Positions 18,180-29,394 of a stretch of 64,000 nucleotides of DNA are shown one piece after another (the stretch's first letter is position 1; every line of letters starts with the position of its first letter). This DNA is from Branchinecta lynchi (taxonomy: Eukaryota; Arthropoda; Branchiopoda; Anostraca; Branchinectidae). The stretch lies in assembly GCA_023053575.1 (NCBI GenBank), contig JAKZAP010000012.1:9548230-9612229 (forward strand), read 5' to 3'. The notes under the pieces were generated by a model. It was not told the DNA's origin and ran no database searches. It worked only from the letters and a program-made list of their open reading frames with translations. Made by a program: the position numbers and the translations under genes.

Positions 18180-21000
18180 ATCGATAGCCATCGATGAGCT
18201 GATCAAAGTATATGTCATCCATTTTTTGGTACAAAAATTCCTTCATGAGATACACCAGTTTGAAAATTTCAAAGGGGTTGACAACTTCATAGTAAGGTAC
18301 ATTGAAACCAAAAATAGGCGATACCAGTTATGATACATATAGGGGACTTTTAAGCAACAGTCGACTGTTAGCCCATAATCATCTTCGGTAATGAGGGGTT
18401 TGCAGCTTTTGCTAGTTGGTATACCTGTTATTTGTTTCCGGTGTATTCGATGGTAAGAACAATTTGGTTCCCAATCGTAAGATATGCAAGGGACTTGTAA
18501 GTAATAATCGGCTGTTATGCTACAATCATCTTCTGCGATGATGGGTTTGCAGCTTTTGCTAGCTGGTGTACCCATTATTTGTTTCCGGTTAACTTAATGT
18601 ATATCACGGGAGAGGGGCTTGTAAGTAGGAATCGGTTCACGACGGGGCTAGGAATTTTTGCAAATGGGTGCACATTGTATTCGATTTCTATAAATCTGAC
18701 GGTACGAAAGTTTGTGTCGATGGTCTACCAATGTAACCGAGGATTAACTGTTTACACAACGGATACAAACGAAAATGTAAAGCAATGAGGTAGTTTCATA
18801 ATAATTAATAATGTCATCTATGGTATTTTAATCCTGAAAAGTTACGGATAGCTTTCTATTACCAACTAGATTATATAAGATATTGTTCCAAGTTTTCATC
18901 CGTCACGATGTCTACGATTGAAAAGGATAAAGTACAACTGACTGCAAAGTTAATTTAGTCCCTTCTTCCTATATTATTTTGTTGTTGTTTTTACAACGCT
19001 GAAGAATACCTTTTGATCATATGATTAATTTTTTTAGAACATCCCGTTTAAAAAGCTTATGCTATAATCATCTTCAGCGATGAGGGGCTTGCAACTTTTG
19101 ATAACTGGTATATCCATTATTTGTTTCCGGTGAATTTGATGTCAATCACGGGAGACGGACTTGTAAGTAAGATCGGTTCACGAGGGGCTAGAAATTTTTG
19201 AGAATTGGTGCACATTGTATTCGATTTCTGTAAATATGACAGTAAGAAAGTTTGTATCGATGGTCTATCGCTATAACCTAGGATTAACTGTTTACGCAAC
19301 GGGTACAAACGATACGGTAATGTAAAACAATAAGGTAGTTTTGTAATAATTAATAGTGTCATCTATGGTATGTTAATCCTGAAAAGTTACGGATAGCTTT
19401 ATAATATCAACTAGATTATATAAGATATCAACTAGATTATATAAGATATTGTTCCAAGTTTTCATCCGTCACGATATCTACGATTGAAAAGGATAAAGTT
19501 CAACTTCGACGGCAATCGATAGCCGCTGATGAGCTGATCAAAGTATATGACATCCATTTTTTGGTAAAAAAATTCCTTTTGAGATACAACAGTTTGAAAG
19601 TTTCAAGGGGTTGACAACTTCAGTAGTAAGGTACACACTGAAACCAAAAATAGGCGATACCAGTTGTGAGACACTTAGGGGACTCGACAGGCGACTGTTA
19701 GCTCATAATCATCTTCGGCAATGAAGGGGTTTGGAGCTCTCGCTAATTGGCGTACCTGTCATTTGATGAACAATTTGGTTCCCAAATGTAAAACATGCAA
19801 GGGACTTGTAAGTAATAATCGGCTGTTATGCTACACAAATCTTCAGCTATGAGGGGTTTGCAACTTTTGCTAGTCGGTGTACCCATTATTTTTATCCGGT
19901 GAACTTGATGTCTATCACGGGAAAGGGACTTGTAAGCAGAATCGGTGCACGAGCGGCTAGAAATTTGTGCAAATTGTAGCACATTGTATTCGATTTATAT
20001 AAATCTGACGGTAAGAAAGTTTGTATCGTTGGTCTATTGCTGTAACCTAGGATTTACTGTTAATGCAACGGGTACAAACGATACTGTAATGTAAAACAAG
20101 GTAGTTTCCTAATAATTAATAGTGTCATCTATGGTATTTTAATCCTAAAAAGTTACGGATAGCTTTATAATACCAACTAGATTATATAGGATATTATTCC
20201 AAGTTTTCATCCGTCACGATGTCTACGATTGAAAAGGATAAAGTTCAACTGACTGCAAAGTCAATTTAGTCCCTTTTTCCGATATGCTTTTGTTGGGGTT
20301 AGGGCAATCGATAGCCCTTGAAGAGCTGATCAAAATATATGCCATCCATTTTTTTGAACAAAAATCCTTCATGAGATAAACCACTTTGAAAGTTTCATGG
20401 GGTTGACAACTTCAGGAGTAAGGTACACACTGAAACCAAAAATAGGCGATACCAGTTGTGAGACATGTAAGGGACTTGTAAGCAACAGTCGACTGTTAGC
20501 TCATAATCATCTTCGGCAACGAGGAGTTTGCAGCTTTTGCTAGTTGGTATACCTGTTATTTGTCTCAGGTGTATTCGATGGTAATAACAATTTTGTTCCC
20601 AATTGTAAGACATGCAATCGGCTTTTATGCTATAATCATCTTCAGCGATGAGGGGTTTGCAACTTTTGATAGCTGGTGTATCCATTATTTGTTTCCGGTG
20701 AATTTGATGTCAATCACGGGAGACGGACTTGTAAGTAAGATCGGTTCACGAGGGGCTAGAAATTTTTGAAAATTGGTGCACATTGTATTCGATTTCTGTA
20801 AATATGACAGTAAGAAAGTTTGTATCGATGGTCTATCGCTATAACCTAGGATTAACTGTTTACGTAACGGGTACAAACGATACGGTAATGTAAAACAATA
20901 AGGTAGTTTTGTAATAATTAATAGTGTCATCTATGTTATTTTAATACTGAAACGTTACGGATAGCCTTCTTCCGATATTGTTTTGTTGTTGGTTTTACAA
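18180..21000. repeat. Long-unit tandem array, three diverged copies
   Basis: Three blocks beginning near 18180, 19510 and 20285 share the order 'gcaatcgatagcc…gagctgatcaaa', 'ttgacaacttca…aaggtac', 'gaaaccaaaaataggcgatacc', 'cataatcatcttcg', 'gaggggtttgcagcttttgctag' and 'gtttccggt'. Within each block the 'aatcatcttc…gcttttgctag' module recurs, so the array is nested. Near-identical 81-codon minus ORFs at 19117-19362 and 20685-20930 are by-products of the repetition. Confidence 0.8.
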
Positions 21001-21103
21001 CGCTAAAGAACAGCTTTTGATTATGTGATTATTCTTTTTAGAACATACCGTTTTAAAAGCTTCGATAAGTTGACAATTTCAGCATTTAACCGACAGCGAA
21101 GAA

Positions 21104-21192
21104 ACAAAACCAAAGTGTTGCTCTCGCAACACTTTAGCCGGCGAAGCCGGACAAAGGTTGCCGCAACACTTCACGTTGCCCGGGCAACGTAG
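21104..21192 (-). repeat. Compact multi-hairpin repeat (family C)
   Basis: In 90 bp there are four inverted repeats: GTTGC-CCGG-GCAAC, GTTGC-G-GCAAC, GCCGGC/GCCGG around a short loop, and GTGTTGC-GAGA-GCAACAC. The last is followed on the minus strand by tttggttttgtttc. The last hairpin and tail recur upstream of SOD at 12880. Confidence 0.65.
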
Positions 21193-21389
21193 GTCTAGTT
21201 CTAACTGAAATGGCGCGCGTCTGATTTTTTCTGGCGAATCAGAGTTCTCTTGACACTAAGTATAATACTGTATATGCTCATAGTACTTATTATACTCTAT
21301 ACTTATTAGTATAATACTATTGTGGTTCCATAAGGCGTTGCCTACTCATCGTCCTAGACAAATTCGGTCTCTGTTGAGGGGGCGGGGGG

Positions 21390-21720
21390 CTTACGGCCGA
21401 AAGGTTTTCAGCGAAATCTCCCCCTGACGAAACAGGCCCATGGCGAAACGTCCCCACGACAAAACGCTTCCATCGCGAAACGTCCCCAAGCATAGATTTT
21501 GAATTTGTATACCTTGACAGTTTTAATCTCTATCTCCCATGCTGTGGTCTCAAACTAATCCGCTTTGAAAGAATGCCAGGTCTGATGTAAATCTTGAAAT
21601 CCCCTTGAGGTTCTTGGTCCATTTTATCAGCCGACGTTTCGCCATGGGGACGTTTTGGCTGGGGATTTTCCGCCATGGGACTTTTTGTCATGAGGACGTT
21701 CCGCCGGAGACGTTTCACAG
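21390..21720. repeat. Inverted clusters of 'gcgaaacgtcccc'
   Basis: 21420-21490 carries several copies of (g)cgaaacgtcccc; 21630-21715 carries their inverse (ggggacgtttcgcc and variants). The spacer of about 130 bp has no gene. Confidence 0.6.
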
Positions 21721-22199
21721 ACAACCGGGGAGTAGGGGGGGGGGATATAACAAAACTGATAAGTACCTATATATGCAGCGGCAGGCTAAGGGCGGTAAGA
21801 AGTATTTTCTTTTTCCCAGCTTTTCTTTTTATGTTTTAACAGATGTGGCAATTTCTTTATTTTCTGTATTCATCCCTACATGACGGTTCATCGAGCCTTA
21901 TTGTTTATTTTGTTATTGTTTTTATTTATTAAAATGATCTATGATTTCCACACTTGTGTGTGTGGTAGAAGTAGGTTCGATCTTCAGCAAGAAACCGAAT
22001 TCGATGATTATTGTAAATGCAGTGTCAAGGTTCAAAACAGGCTTCCAAGGATGGCTGGTTTCAACAGATTACACTTGGGATGTTGAATCTCATGTTTTTG
22101 AAACGTTACGCATTAACAGGTTGTGCATACAGGAAGAGCCGACACACCGTCAAAAATGCATCCATTGACTTTTTTGTTCGTCGTCATGATGCCCTATGT

Positions 22200-22440
22200 G
22201 TGTTTACATCTGATGTATGAATGACGTGAGCTATAGATGACCATAAATGATGAAGCATGGATGATGAACGTTATTGGAAGTAAGTGTTTTCAAGATTTGA
22301 AGAGGCTGGTAAGGTTCCTAAAAGTAGCTTTAGCCCATAGAGAGAATTTACTTTAGTTTAGTTCTATTATTTCGTTCAAGTGTTCTTTTTTGTAACCATT
22401 TTTGCCATGGCCTCAGCAATAAATTCTATTCTATTCTATC
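22200..22440 (+). pseudogene. LINE 3' end, (TTCTA)n tail
   Basis: Matches 24562-24817 (+) and the longer copy 26778-27240 (-). Ends 'gcaataaattctattctattctat', a tandem-repeat tail. Only the 3' UTR and a trace of the ORF end are present. Confidence 0.65.
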
Positions 22441-22444
22441 GGAA

Positions 22445-22605
22445 AAGTCAGCAGACGCTTTTTCGGCGTTTTTTGTTTCTACCTGGCAATGCTTGTTACG
22501 CGTAAGTTTAATGCATAACGTTTGCAAAATCATAGGAGATAACATCCCAAGTGTTATCTTTTGAAACTGCGCATCCTTGATCTGTTATGCAACTTCTGAC
22601 AGTCT
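22445..22605. repeat. Half of a family-M MITE
   Basis: Right half of the element described at 2162 ('ttttcggcg…', 'gataacatcccaagtgttatc', 'aacttctgacag'). The left half is missing. Confidence 0.55.
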
Positions 22606-22799
22606 GGGCTGGGTCCAAGCCGCTCTGATTCGGGAGCGCCCTTGTAGGTACAAGACAACACATAGACAATTTTTCAGAGACAATAAAATGTGAATTTACG
22701 CTCCAGAAAGGTTAAAAATGCAATATTCTCTGCTGAATATTCGAAACCGTGAATATTGAAATATTGAAATTGCGTCCTCTTTTTCTTGTATTTTACTTT

Positions 22800-22955
22800 T
22801 AGTCATTTTTGTAATTTACTTTTCGGTGCGAAAGACCGTTATTTTGGTTCCCGATTATAGGTTAGAGATCGCGTCACCAAATACTTCTTTTTCCAAGTTC
22901 TACCCGTGTTAGCCTAGTGCAATTAGGGTCTAAATAAAATTGATTGATTGATAGT
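22800..22955 (+). repeat. LINE 3' tail with (GATT)n
   Basis: 'cccgtgttagcctagtgcaattaggg…attgattgattgat' recurs at 30965-31019. It is the tail end of a 5'-truncated LINE with the same type of tail as the element at 12955. Confidence 0.55.
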
Positions 22956-23068
22956 TTTTTCAAGTGCGCTTGGTGATACCTTCTCATGCTCCCGATTATC
23001 GACTGCATAGTAAGCATGAATATTTTAAAGGACCCCTCTTGCTTATTTTCCCTTTTATATTAGCCATA

Positions 23069-23233
23069 CACTGTAAAAATAAATCTTGCAGTATTTGCTA
23101 CTGGGATTTATAGTCTCTAAAAAGATAATCTTAGCTCTAACTCTGATTAACCTTATCTCTCAGTAGAGATGAGAGTAATCCCAGTAGCAAATACTGCAGC
23201 TAACTTTTTTACTCGGAGAAACTTTTTACAGTG
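23069..23233. mobile_element. Tc1/mariner-type MITE, TA-flanked
   Basis: 165 bp, begins cactgtaaaaa and ends tttttacagtg, flanked by TA on both sides (23067-23068, 23234-23235). Inner arms are also inverted (gcagtatttgctactgggat and its inverse). TA duplication and TIR fit Tc1/mariner-derived MITEs. Confidence 0.8.
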
Positions 23234-23399
23234 TAGCTCCCTTATGGAATGTTAAGCTTGCTTAATCTTTATAGCAAGTCCAAAGCCCTAAGTCGCGGAG
23301 CCTTGTTCTTTCATTGACAGGGTAGTCGCAGGCCCCTCAACGAACTCGGCTCAGACCCTCGGTCCAATCTTTCATCCTTTCGCCATTGTTTCAATTAGC

Positions 23400-23960
23400 A
23401 CGTGCGACTTTGTAGCGCTTTTTGGGCCTAGCCGAGTTTTGCTAGTCAAGCAACGCAAACTTCACCGAAAGATCACGGTTGTGAAAGTGTTATTTTTCCT
23501 TTCGGAAGGCATGGTGGACCATCAGGTCTATCTTCTGTTCTGGACTTCTTTTGTTTTATTTGGTTTTCCCACTTTTTAACGACGGCGAGACCAGTTTTCA
23601 AATATTTCTGCGCCTAGTCGCGCCGAAGAGCAAGAAGGCAGGATAGATTCAACAAGCAGGGTTGACACATGTCGCACGATAGTGTGAATTGTCACTATTT
23701 TGTTTTTGTCACTCTTGTCCTACGTAGGATACAAAAATCACATTATTTCAGATAACGTCCAAATGTGTCCCTTTTGCAGCAGGGATTCCGAAAAGAAGTG
23801 AAAATACGTTTTTTCGTGACAATAAAATTAAGATGCATCGTTTTTGCAGGGTATTCATGGTATTTCCGAAACACGATATTTCGAGCCGTTTCATCGTGAA
23901 AAGATCATTTCTAATAGGAATTCTGCTTTTATGGCAGTCTCTAAAATTGAAGTAATGAAG
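23400..23960 (+). repeat. Dispersed repeat shared with 5925-6270
   Basis: See 5925-6270 for the shared blocks. No gene recognised here. 23960-24490 holds nothing I can identify. Confidence 0.5.
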
Positions 23961-24496
23961 TAAAATTAACAAATAAAAAAAGAAGAGACACAACTCGGAT
24001 GATCATAAATAATTACACTTGAAACAAAAGGACAAGATCGTGGTGCGGACAGAACGCTACAAATACTAGGCTACTGACTCGTCAAATCTGATGATAAGCT
24101 AGACAAACTCAGCTCGTTTGACGATGACGTAAGGAATTGAAACTTGACTGGTAGCCTTAGTATACCAAATTGGCAAGTGAAGAAGGTGTCTGCATACCGG
24201 TAATACGAAACTCTGAATAGCTGTTGTAACCGATAAGCTTGTATTTGTTTAGTGTAGATAACTAGATCTAGGAAATCAGTATCACTTACTCCATGTATTC
24301 ACTATAGCCCTTCCTCGTTGGCTTCTTCTAATGAACTGAATGCTAAGCAGATGGTAGTTGACTGACTGGCTGGACGACCTCCAAGAAACGACTATACTGC
24401 ATACTAACTAGTAAGCACCAGTAACCTTCCAGGCTAATGACATTTACGACATTGAGGTCCTATGGGAATGTGTTAAGGGTTATTCTACGAACAATG

Positions 24497-25190
24497 GTAA
24501 CAAGACCAAACGTTTCGATGGGATCCCAAAAATTTAATATTTAATTCAGACAATTGGGTCTTGTAAATAGATGACCTGCGGGTTGAAATTTTTGGAAATG
24601 TAATTACAGTAAATGATGAAGTATGAATGATGAAAGTTATTGGAAGTGTTTTCAAGATTTGAAGAGGCTGGTAAGGTTCCTAAAGGTAGCTTTAGCCCAC
24701 AGAGAAAATTTCTTTTAGTTTAGTTATATTATTTCGTTAAAGTGTTTTCGTTTTTGTTACTATTTTTGGCATGGCCTCGGGCTTTTTGTGTAATAAATTC
24801 TTATCTTATCCTATTCGGTCTTTGACAAACTTCTTAAACATTTTTGCTATTTTTTTTATTATTTTTACTATTAGAATTTAGAAACAGATTAAGGCCAATG
24901 ATAATCAGCTCAGAAGAACAAGTTTAGGTTTGGATTCAGCATGTATGTTTACCCTATAGCATAGCCTACGTCATATCTACTTTGAAGAAATAGATCAAAA
25001 CTTCCTTCCTTACTTCTGCCAAATTTCCGGTTTCGGCCGGATTCCGGACATACCACTTGTCTGGTAAAAAACTAAAGGTCAAAAACGAACTGAGCAGCTC
25101 ACCTTACCCAGAAACTGAATTACTAATCAACTTCAGATAAAATCCTACTTAAATATTCTGACTTTGAAACATATATTCAAATAACGTTTA
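24497..25190 (-). repeat. Family B element, interrupted by a LINE 3' end
   Basis: Terminal 'aacaagaccaaa…gatgggatcccaaaaat' and 'gggtcttgt' match 46812-46885. The match resumes after 24817 ('ggtctttgac'). Between lies a LINE 3' end (24562-24817), so the LINE inserted into the element. The inner repeat with 'ccggtttcggccggattccgg' follows near 25020. Confidence 0.65.
24562..24817 (+). pseudogene. LINE 3' end nested in family B element
   Basis: Begins 'gatgacctgcgggttgaaat' and ends 'taataaattcttatcttatc'. Same family as 22200 and 26778. Confidence 0.65.
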
Positions 25191-25206
25191 CAACGAATAC
25201 GTCTAC

Positions 25207-25272
25207 GATTCTTCATCAGCGATATTTCGGCCCTTCTTGGCAAGGGTCCTCGTCAGGCTGTCAATGTTCTGG
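25207..25272 (-). ncRNA. Hammerhead ribozyme-like motif (type I)
   Basis: On the minus strand: CAGC, core CTGACGA, stem II (GG-A-CCCTT/AAGGG-CC), core GAAA, TAT, C at the cleavage position, then GCTG pairing with CAGC (inner stem I). An outer AUU/AAU pairing lies beyond an internal loop. Stem III is the minimal palindrome AUAU, as described for hammerheads in Penelope-like elements. It sits at one end of a sequence shared, in the opposite orientation, with 29400-29600. Confidence 0.65.
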
Positions 25273-25283
25273 GTCAACGTCGG

Positions 25284-26540
25284 GGAAGGAAACAAACCTT
25301 TAAAAAATAACTGAAACTTCTACCAACTATAAATATCTTATTAAGGTAAATTGCTTTCGAATACCACTGTAAGGAAAAAACAAGAGCTACGAGCTCATAT
25401 GGCACTTGTTACGAGTAGGCGGTACAAGAAAGTAGATGAGACCGTCGCAAAACACACCAACCGTCCAAGAATGAGGTTCGGAAATAGAAATAGGATATTT
25501 AGTTAAACTCAATTCTGAACAGTTCCGACATCGTCTTGGAATATCTGTAGCAAATGCCCATGAATGTTCAAACTTCCAAGTTTCAGCCCAATAAATCCAC
25601 TCGTTTGATCCCTATACGTACTACACGACTTCCGGTACTCCCCTTACCGTGGCCGAATCTGGTCTTCTTATACGAGCTATCAAGTTTCACTCGAATGTGA
25701 GCATTTTTGGAAAATTCCGGTACCCCCCCCCCCCCGTTGTCGGGTCCGGTTCGGACTCTAAAATATGTCCTCTAGGGTATTTGCTCTCTCTACATTCCAA
25801 GTTTCATTAAAATTGATTCATTCGTCTGACCCCTATGCGAGCCTCAAAGTTTCCCGCAATCTCTCTCTCAACTCCCCCTCCCCCCCCCCCCCCACTGTGG
25901 CCGAAGAGGACTTGGAAACATAAATTTTGTATCTGTTAATCCACTCTTCCCGTCCATCAAGTTTTACTGAAATCGGAGCATAGCCTATCTGCAAATTCAA
26001 CGTTGGGGAAGGAAACAAACCTTTAAAAAATAACTGAAACTTCTACCGACTATAAATATCTTATTAAGGTAAATTGCTTTCGAATACCACTGTAAGGAAA
26101 AAACAAGAGCTACGAGCTCATATGGCACTTGTTACGAGTAGGCGGTACAAGAAAGTAGATGAGACCGTCGCAAAACACACCAGCCGTTCAAGAATGAGGT
26201 TCGGAAATAGAAATAGGATATTTAGTTTCACTGAATTCTGAACAGTTCCGACATCGTCTTGGATTATCTGTAGCAAATGCCCATGACTGTTCAAACTTCC
26301 AAGTTTCAGCCCAATTATAAATCCACTCGTTTGATCCCTATACGTACTACACGACTTCCGGTACTCCCCTTACCGTGGCCGAATCTGGTCTTCTTATACA
26401 AGCTATCAAGTTTCACTCGAATGTGAGCATTTTTGGAAAATTCTGGTCCCCCCCCCCCCCGTTGTCGGGTCCGGTTCGGACTCTAAAATATGTCCTCTAG
26501 GGTATTTGCTCTCTCTACATTCCAAGTTTCCTACCTTGGC
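25284..26540. repeat. Direct duplication, unit about 720 bp
   Basis: 'cggggaaggaaacaaacctttaa', 'tactgtaagg'-like sequence, 'aacaagagctacgagctcat', 'gtaggcggtacaagaaagta' and following sequence recur in the same order about 722 bp apart. The repeated part includes the end of a family A element in minus orientation. Confidence 0.75.
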
Positions 26541-26777
26541 CGAATCCGGCCCGGACGCCAAATGACAAATCTAGGCCGCATTAACTCGGCGCTGTTGAAC
26601 TTGCATCTCATTCGGGCCATCCGTTTGGTTTTATGTCAAAAGTCCCACCCCACCAATTCCCCCAACCGTCGTCGATTGTAGTTCGAACGCATGTTTTACA
26701 TGTCTAGGTCATCCATTCTTCTCACCCATTAAGTTTCACTTGAATCGGACCACAAGTTCGCAATTGGCAGAAGTCAA

Positions 26778-27240
26778 TTTCCATAGAATTTAGAATTTAT
26801 TGCACAAAAAGCCTGAGGCCATGGCAAAAATGGTTACAAAAAAAGAGAACACTTGAACGAAATAGTAGAACTAAACTAAATGAAATTCTCTCTGTGGGCT
26901 AAAGCTATTTTTAGGAACCTTACCAGCCTCTTCAAATCTTGAAAAACTTACTTCCAATAACGCTCATCATCCATACTTCATCATTTATTGTAATTACATT
27001 CCCAAAAATCTCAACTCGCAGGTCATCTAACTCACGGCATTCACACATCAGATGTAACAAATTCTCATTCTCGCTACCACACTTAGGGCAAAAGTAGGGA
27101 CCAGTAGCCTACGTCCTAATTTATTCCCCAAATATTTCTTCCGTTTTTCCCAATGGCAAACAATCAGCCCGGCAATTCATTAAAATTCTTAGATCCACCC
27201 ACTTAATCCCAACCTTAAAATAAACCTCTTCCCACCATGT
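26778..27240 (-). pseudogene. LINE ORF2 C-terminal end and 3' UTR
   Basis: The minus strand reads CRADCLPLGKTEEIFG, CPKCGSENENLLHLMCECREL and DDLRVEIFGNVI. The C-x2-C-x7-H-x3-C motif is the C-terminal zinc finger found after RT in several LINE clades. The 3' UTR ends 'ttgtgcaataaattctaaattc'. It is 5'-truncated and has at least two stops. Confidence 0.65.
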
Positions 27241-28072
27241 CTCTTTGTCAGATCATAGTCACTGTGGAGGTAGTGGAGGGATGGGAAATCGGAAGGGTAA
27301 ATCGAACATGCGTGAAACTTGGCATGTATCAAGGACAAGTGTTTCGGATATTCAGTTTCAAATCCGGACCGGATTCGATACCTGTGGGGGGCGGAGGCTG
27401 GAGGGGGGCACCGGAAATTTCCTGAAACGCTTCCAGATAAGCTAGGACAACAAAACTTGGAAGGCATATGAGGGAACCGACCTGGTTAACTTGGAAATAA
27501 TCACTTCTCCCATCCATCCATCGCGGGGGGGGGGGATGGAGAATCCGGAAACTAGAATCATACGTACCTTTGGAACGGGTGATCGGACATGCATGAAACT
27601 TGACAAGTGTGAAGAACAAGTGTCTCAGATTTTCAATTTCAAATCTGGCCCGAATCTGATAACTGGGGCTTGGGGTAGAGGGGGGACCGGAAATCTTTTG
27701 AAACGCTTAGGGTCGAGGGATCGGGATGGAACTTGAAGGGAAGAGCGATCATTAACCCTAGATACTTTATTGACAAAATAGGACCGGATCGTGTCGCAGT
27801 GGAGGGTGTCGGAGGGGGTTTCTTGGATTTCCGCGGTTATCATCAGTTAGGGTACTTCCAGATGCTCAGCATCTAGCGACATCCATAACTTTAGAACGGG
27901 TGATCGGACCTGAATGAAATTTGAGAAGTGTCAGGAACAAGTGCCTCAGATGAGAGCTGGAGGGGGTGTGTAAGAAATCTCGTGAAACGCTTAGAGTCGA
28001 GAGATTGGGATGGGATGCGTAGAACAAGGATAAGCCTCGGCATAAGCCGTAGAGACAATACTGACAAAACAG

Positions 28073-28375
28073 CCGATGAAAAATTTATTTCAAAATAGTA
28101 CTATGAAGTAGTACGAAAAAGTAGCATGCAGTACTAACGATGCTACTACATGCTTCTACTTGAAGGCTACCGTGTTACTGCATACCACTATATGCTACTA
28201 TTAGCAAGACTGGATGCTACTATGGCAAGACAGGATGCTACTGGATACTACTACATAAGATTGGACCAGTCTGAGGCACGTTAAATGATAGTGTTATTTG
28301 CTATTACATAGCATTACATGCAACGTTTTCGTACTACTACCATACTACTACGCAGGCTACACATTTTTCATCGGG
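28073..28375 (+). mobile_element. MITE with CCGATGAAAAAT inverted ends (family P)
   Basis: About 300 bp, begins ccgatgaaaaatttat and ends atttttcatcggg; the interior is rich in gtagcat/atgctac. The related unit at 27771 has the uninterrupted site (tgacaaaataggaccgg), and 'cag' or 'ca' flanks both sides here, so the duplication is 2-3 bp. Other copies: 29609, 44165, 61965. Confidence 0.75.
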
Positions 28376-28485
28376 CAGGACCGGATCTTGTCACAGTTGG
28401 GGATCATCACGATCATCACGAGCTGGGATACTTCCAGATGTGCTATGTCCATGAACTTGGCAGGCATGTTAGAGAAGTTTATTTT

Positions 28486-28553
28486 CCAGCTTGAGCCTGA
28501 AGAGGACCCTTGCCAAGAAGGGCCGAAATATAGCTCGAATAAAATGTAGCTGG
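28486..28553 (+). ncRNA. Hammerhead ribozyme-like motif (type I), best copy
   Basis: All required parts are in order. Outer stem I CCAGCT (28486-28491) pairs with AGCTGG (28548-28553), and inner stem I GAGC (28493-28496) with GCTC (28533-28536). Core CTGAAGA is at 28497-28503. Stem II, seven base pairs with one bulged A, is at 28504-28524. Core GAAA is at 28525-28528; minimal stem III AUAU is followed by A at the cleavage position (28532). The asymmetric internal loop in stem I is where tertiary contacts with loop II form in natural type I hammerheads. The motif is known family architecture; self-cleavage is inference. Confidence 0.72.
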
Positions 28554-28794
28554 CTTATCCGTTTTGCACCGCCAAATATAATATTCCCTCCCCCGGTCCG
28601 ATCATCGTTGTGGGAGAAACAGTTATCAGTGAGTGGAGTAACTATTTCAGAATTAGTAGATCGAGTCGGTTTTCTGATGAAATGAATATCGGTAGAGAGA
28701 TGCGGCCTTGACAACTGCAAACCGTATCTGACAAAACATGCTAACTGTTCTTACAAGTGCCATATGAGCTTTCAGCTCTTGTTCTTTATCCCAA

Positions 28795-29345
28795 CGGCTT
28801 CTCGAATAGTCTGATGGAATCCGGTGCACGTTGCAAGAATAAATTTTAATTTTTTTTCAAAATATATTGAATGGGATGGGTTTTCGAAAATATGTCCTGC
28901 AAGTGCAGATTTGAAAGTATAGTTATGACGGTGTCCGTTGGAGAGGGCGTGGTCAATTTCTTGCTCATAGTCTGCAAGTCGTTTTCCGAAAGTTCTCTTT
29001 GACCTTCCTACGTAACTCTTTCTGCAATCACAAGGTATTGAATAAATGCCTCTTTGGTACTGATTTGGGACTTTATCTTTTCCGGAGTTTAGTAAGACAG
29101 CAAAGTATTTTGGGTTCTGTGAAAAACTTGGATGTTCAAACTTTTGGACAATTTTTCGGTCACTCCACGGACGTACGGAAGGCTGAATGCAGCTTCAGTC
29201 GCCATCTGTTCAGTCGTAAATCTGTTCAATCAGTTGAACGGGGTATTTGTTTCCAAACAGGACGTCCCGAATGTGGCAAAGTTCGCAGTGAGATAACTAC
29301 TCCGCGTTTCACATTATTCTGGCTGGTAAGAATCGTATGGTAGGT
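28795..29345 (-). pseudogene. Penelope-like element remnant: RT tail, linker and GIY-YIG endonuclease
   Basis: Minus-strand frames read KRGVVISL, then PYVRGVTEKLSKSLNIQVFHRTQ, a frameshift, then GIYSIPCDCRKSYVGRSKRTFGKRL (from about 29050) and IFENPSHSIYFEKKLKFILATC. The PYVRG linker followed by GIY…YVG…R is the signature of the C-terminal endonuclease of Penelope-like retroelements, which nicks the target for priming. Stops and a frameshift make it inactive, and the RT body is missing. Hammerhead-bearing sequences lie on both sides (28486 and 29531), both on the opposite strand. Confidence 0.8.
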
Positions 29346-29394
29346 ATCGATCGTTGTGGGGGGGGGGGGGGTCTGTAGACTGAGCAGACACAGC

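Larger units (their letters stand above)
27245..28790 (+). repeat. Family A repeat-bearing element
   Basis: A series of diverged units of roughly 300 bp with 'cggacatgcatgaaacttg', 'ttcaaatccggaccggat', 'ggggg…ccggaaat' and 'aaacgctt…gatcggga' in constant order. Ends near 28757-28787 with 'acaagtgccatatgagc' and hairpin gagctttcagctc then ttgtt. Contains nested elements at 28073 and 28486. Confidence 0.6.

Noticed and set aside
19117..19362. 81-residue ORF repeated nearly identically at 20685-20930
   Set aside because: By-product of the tandem array; no signal peptide, domain or splice context, and absent from the third unit.
27189..27843. Overlapping proline/glycine-rich ORFs on both strands
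   Set aside because: Produced by G/C runs and degenerate family A repeats; no consistent frame between units.
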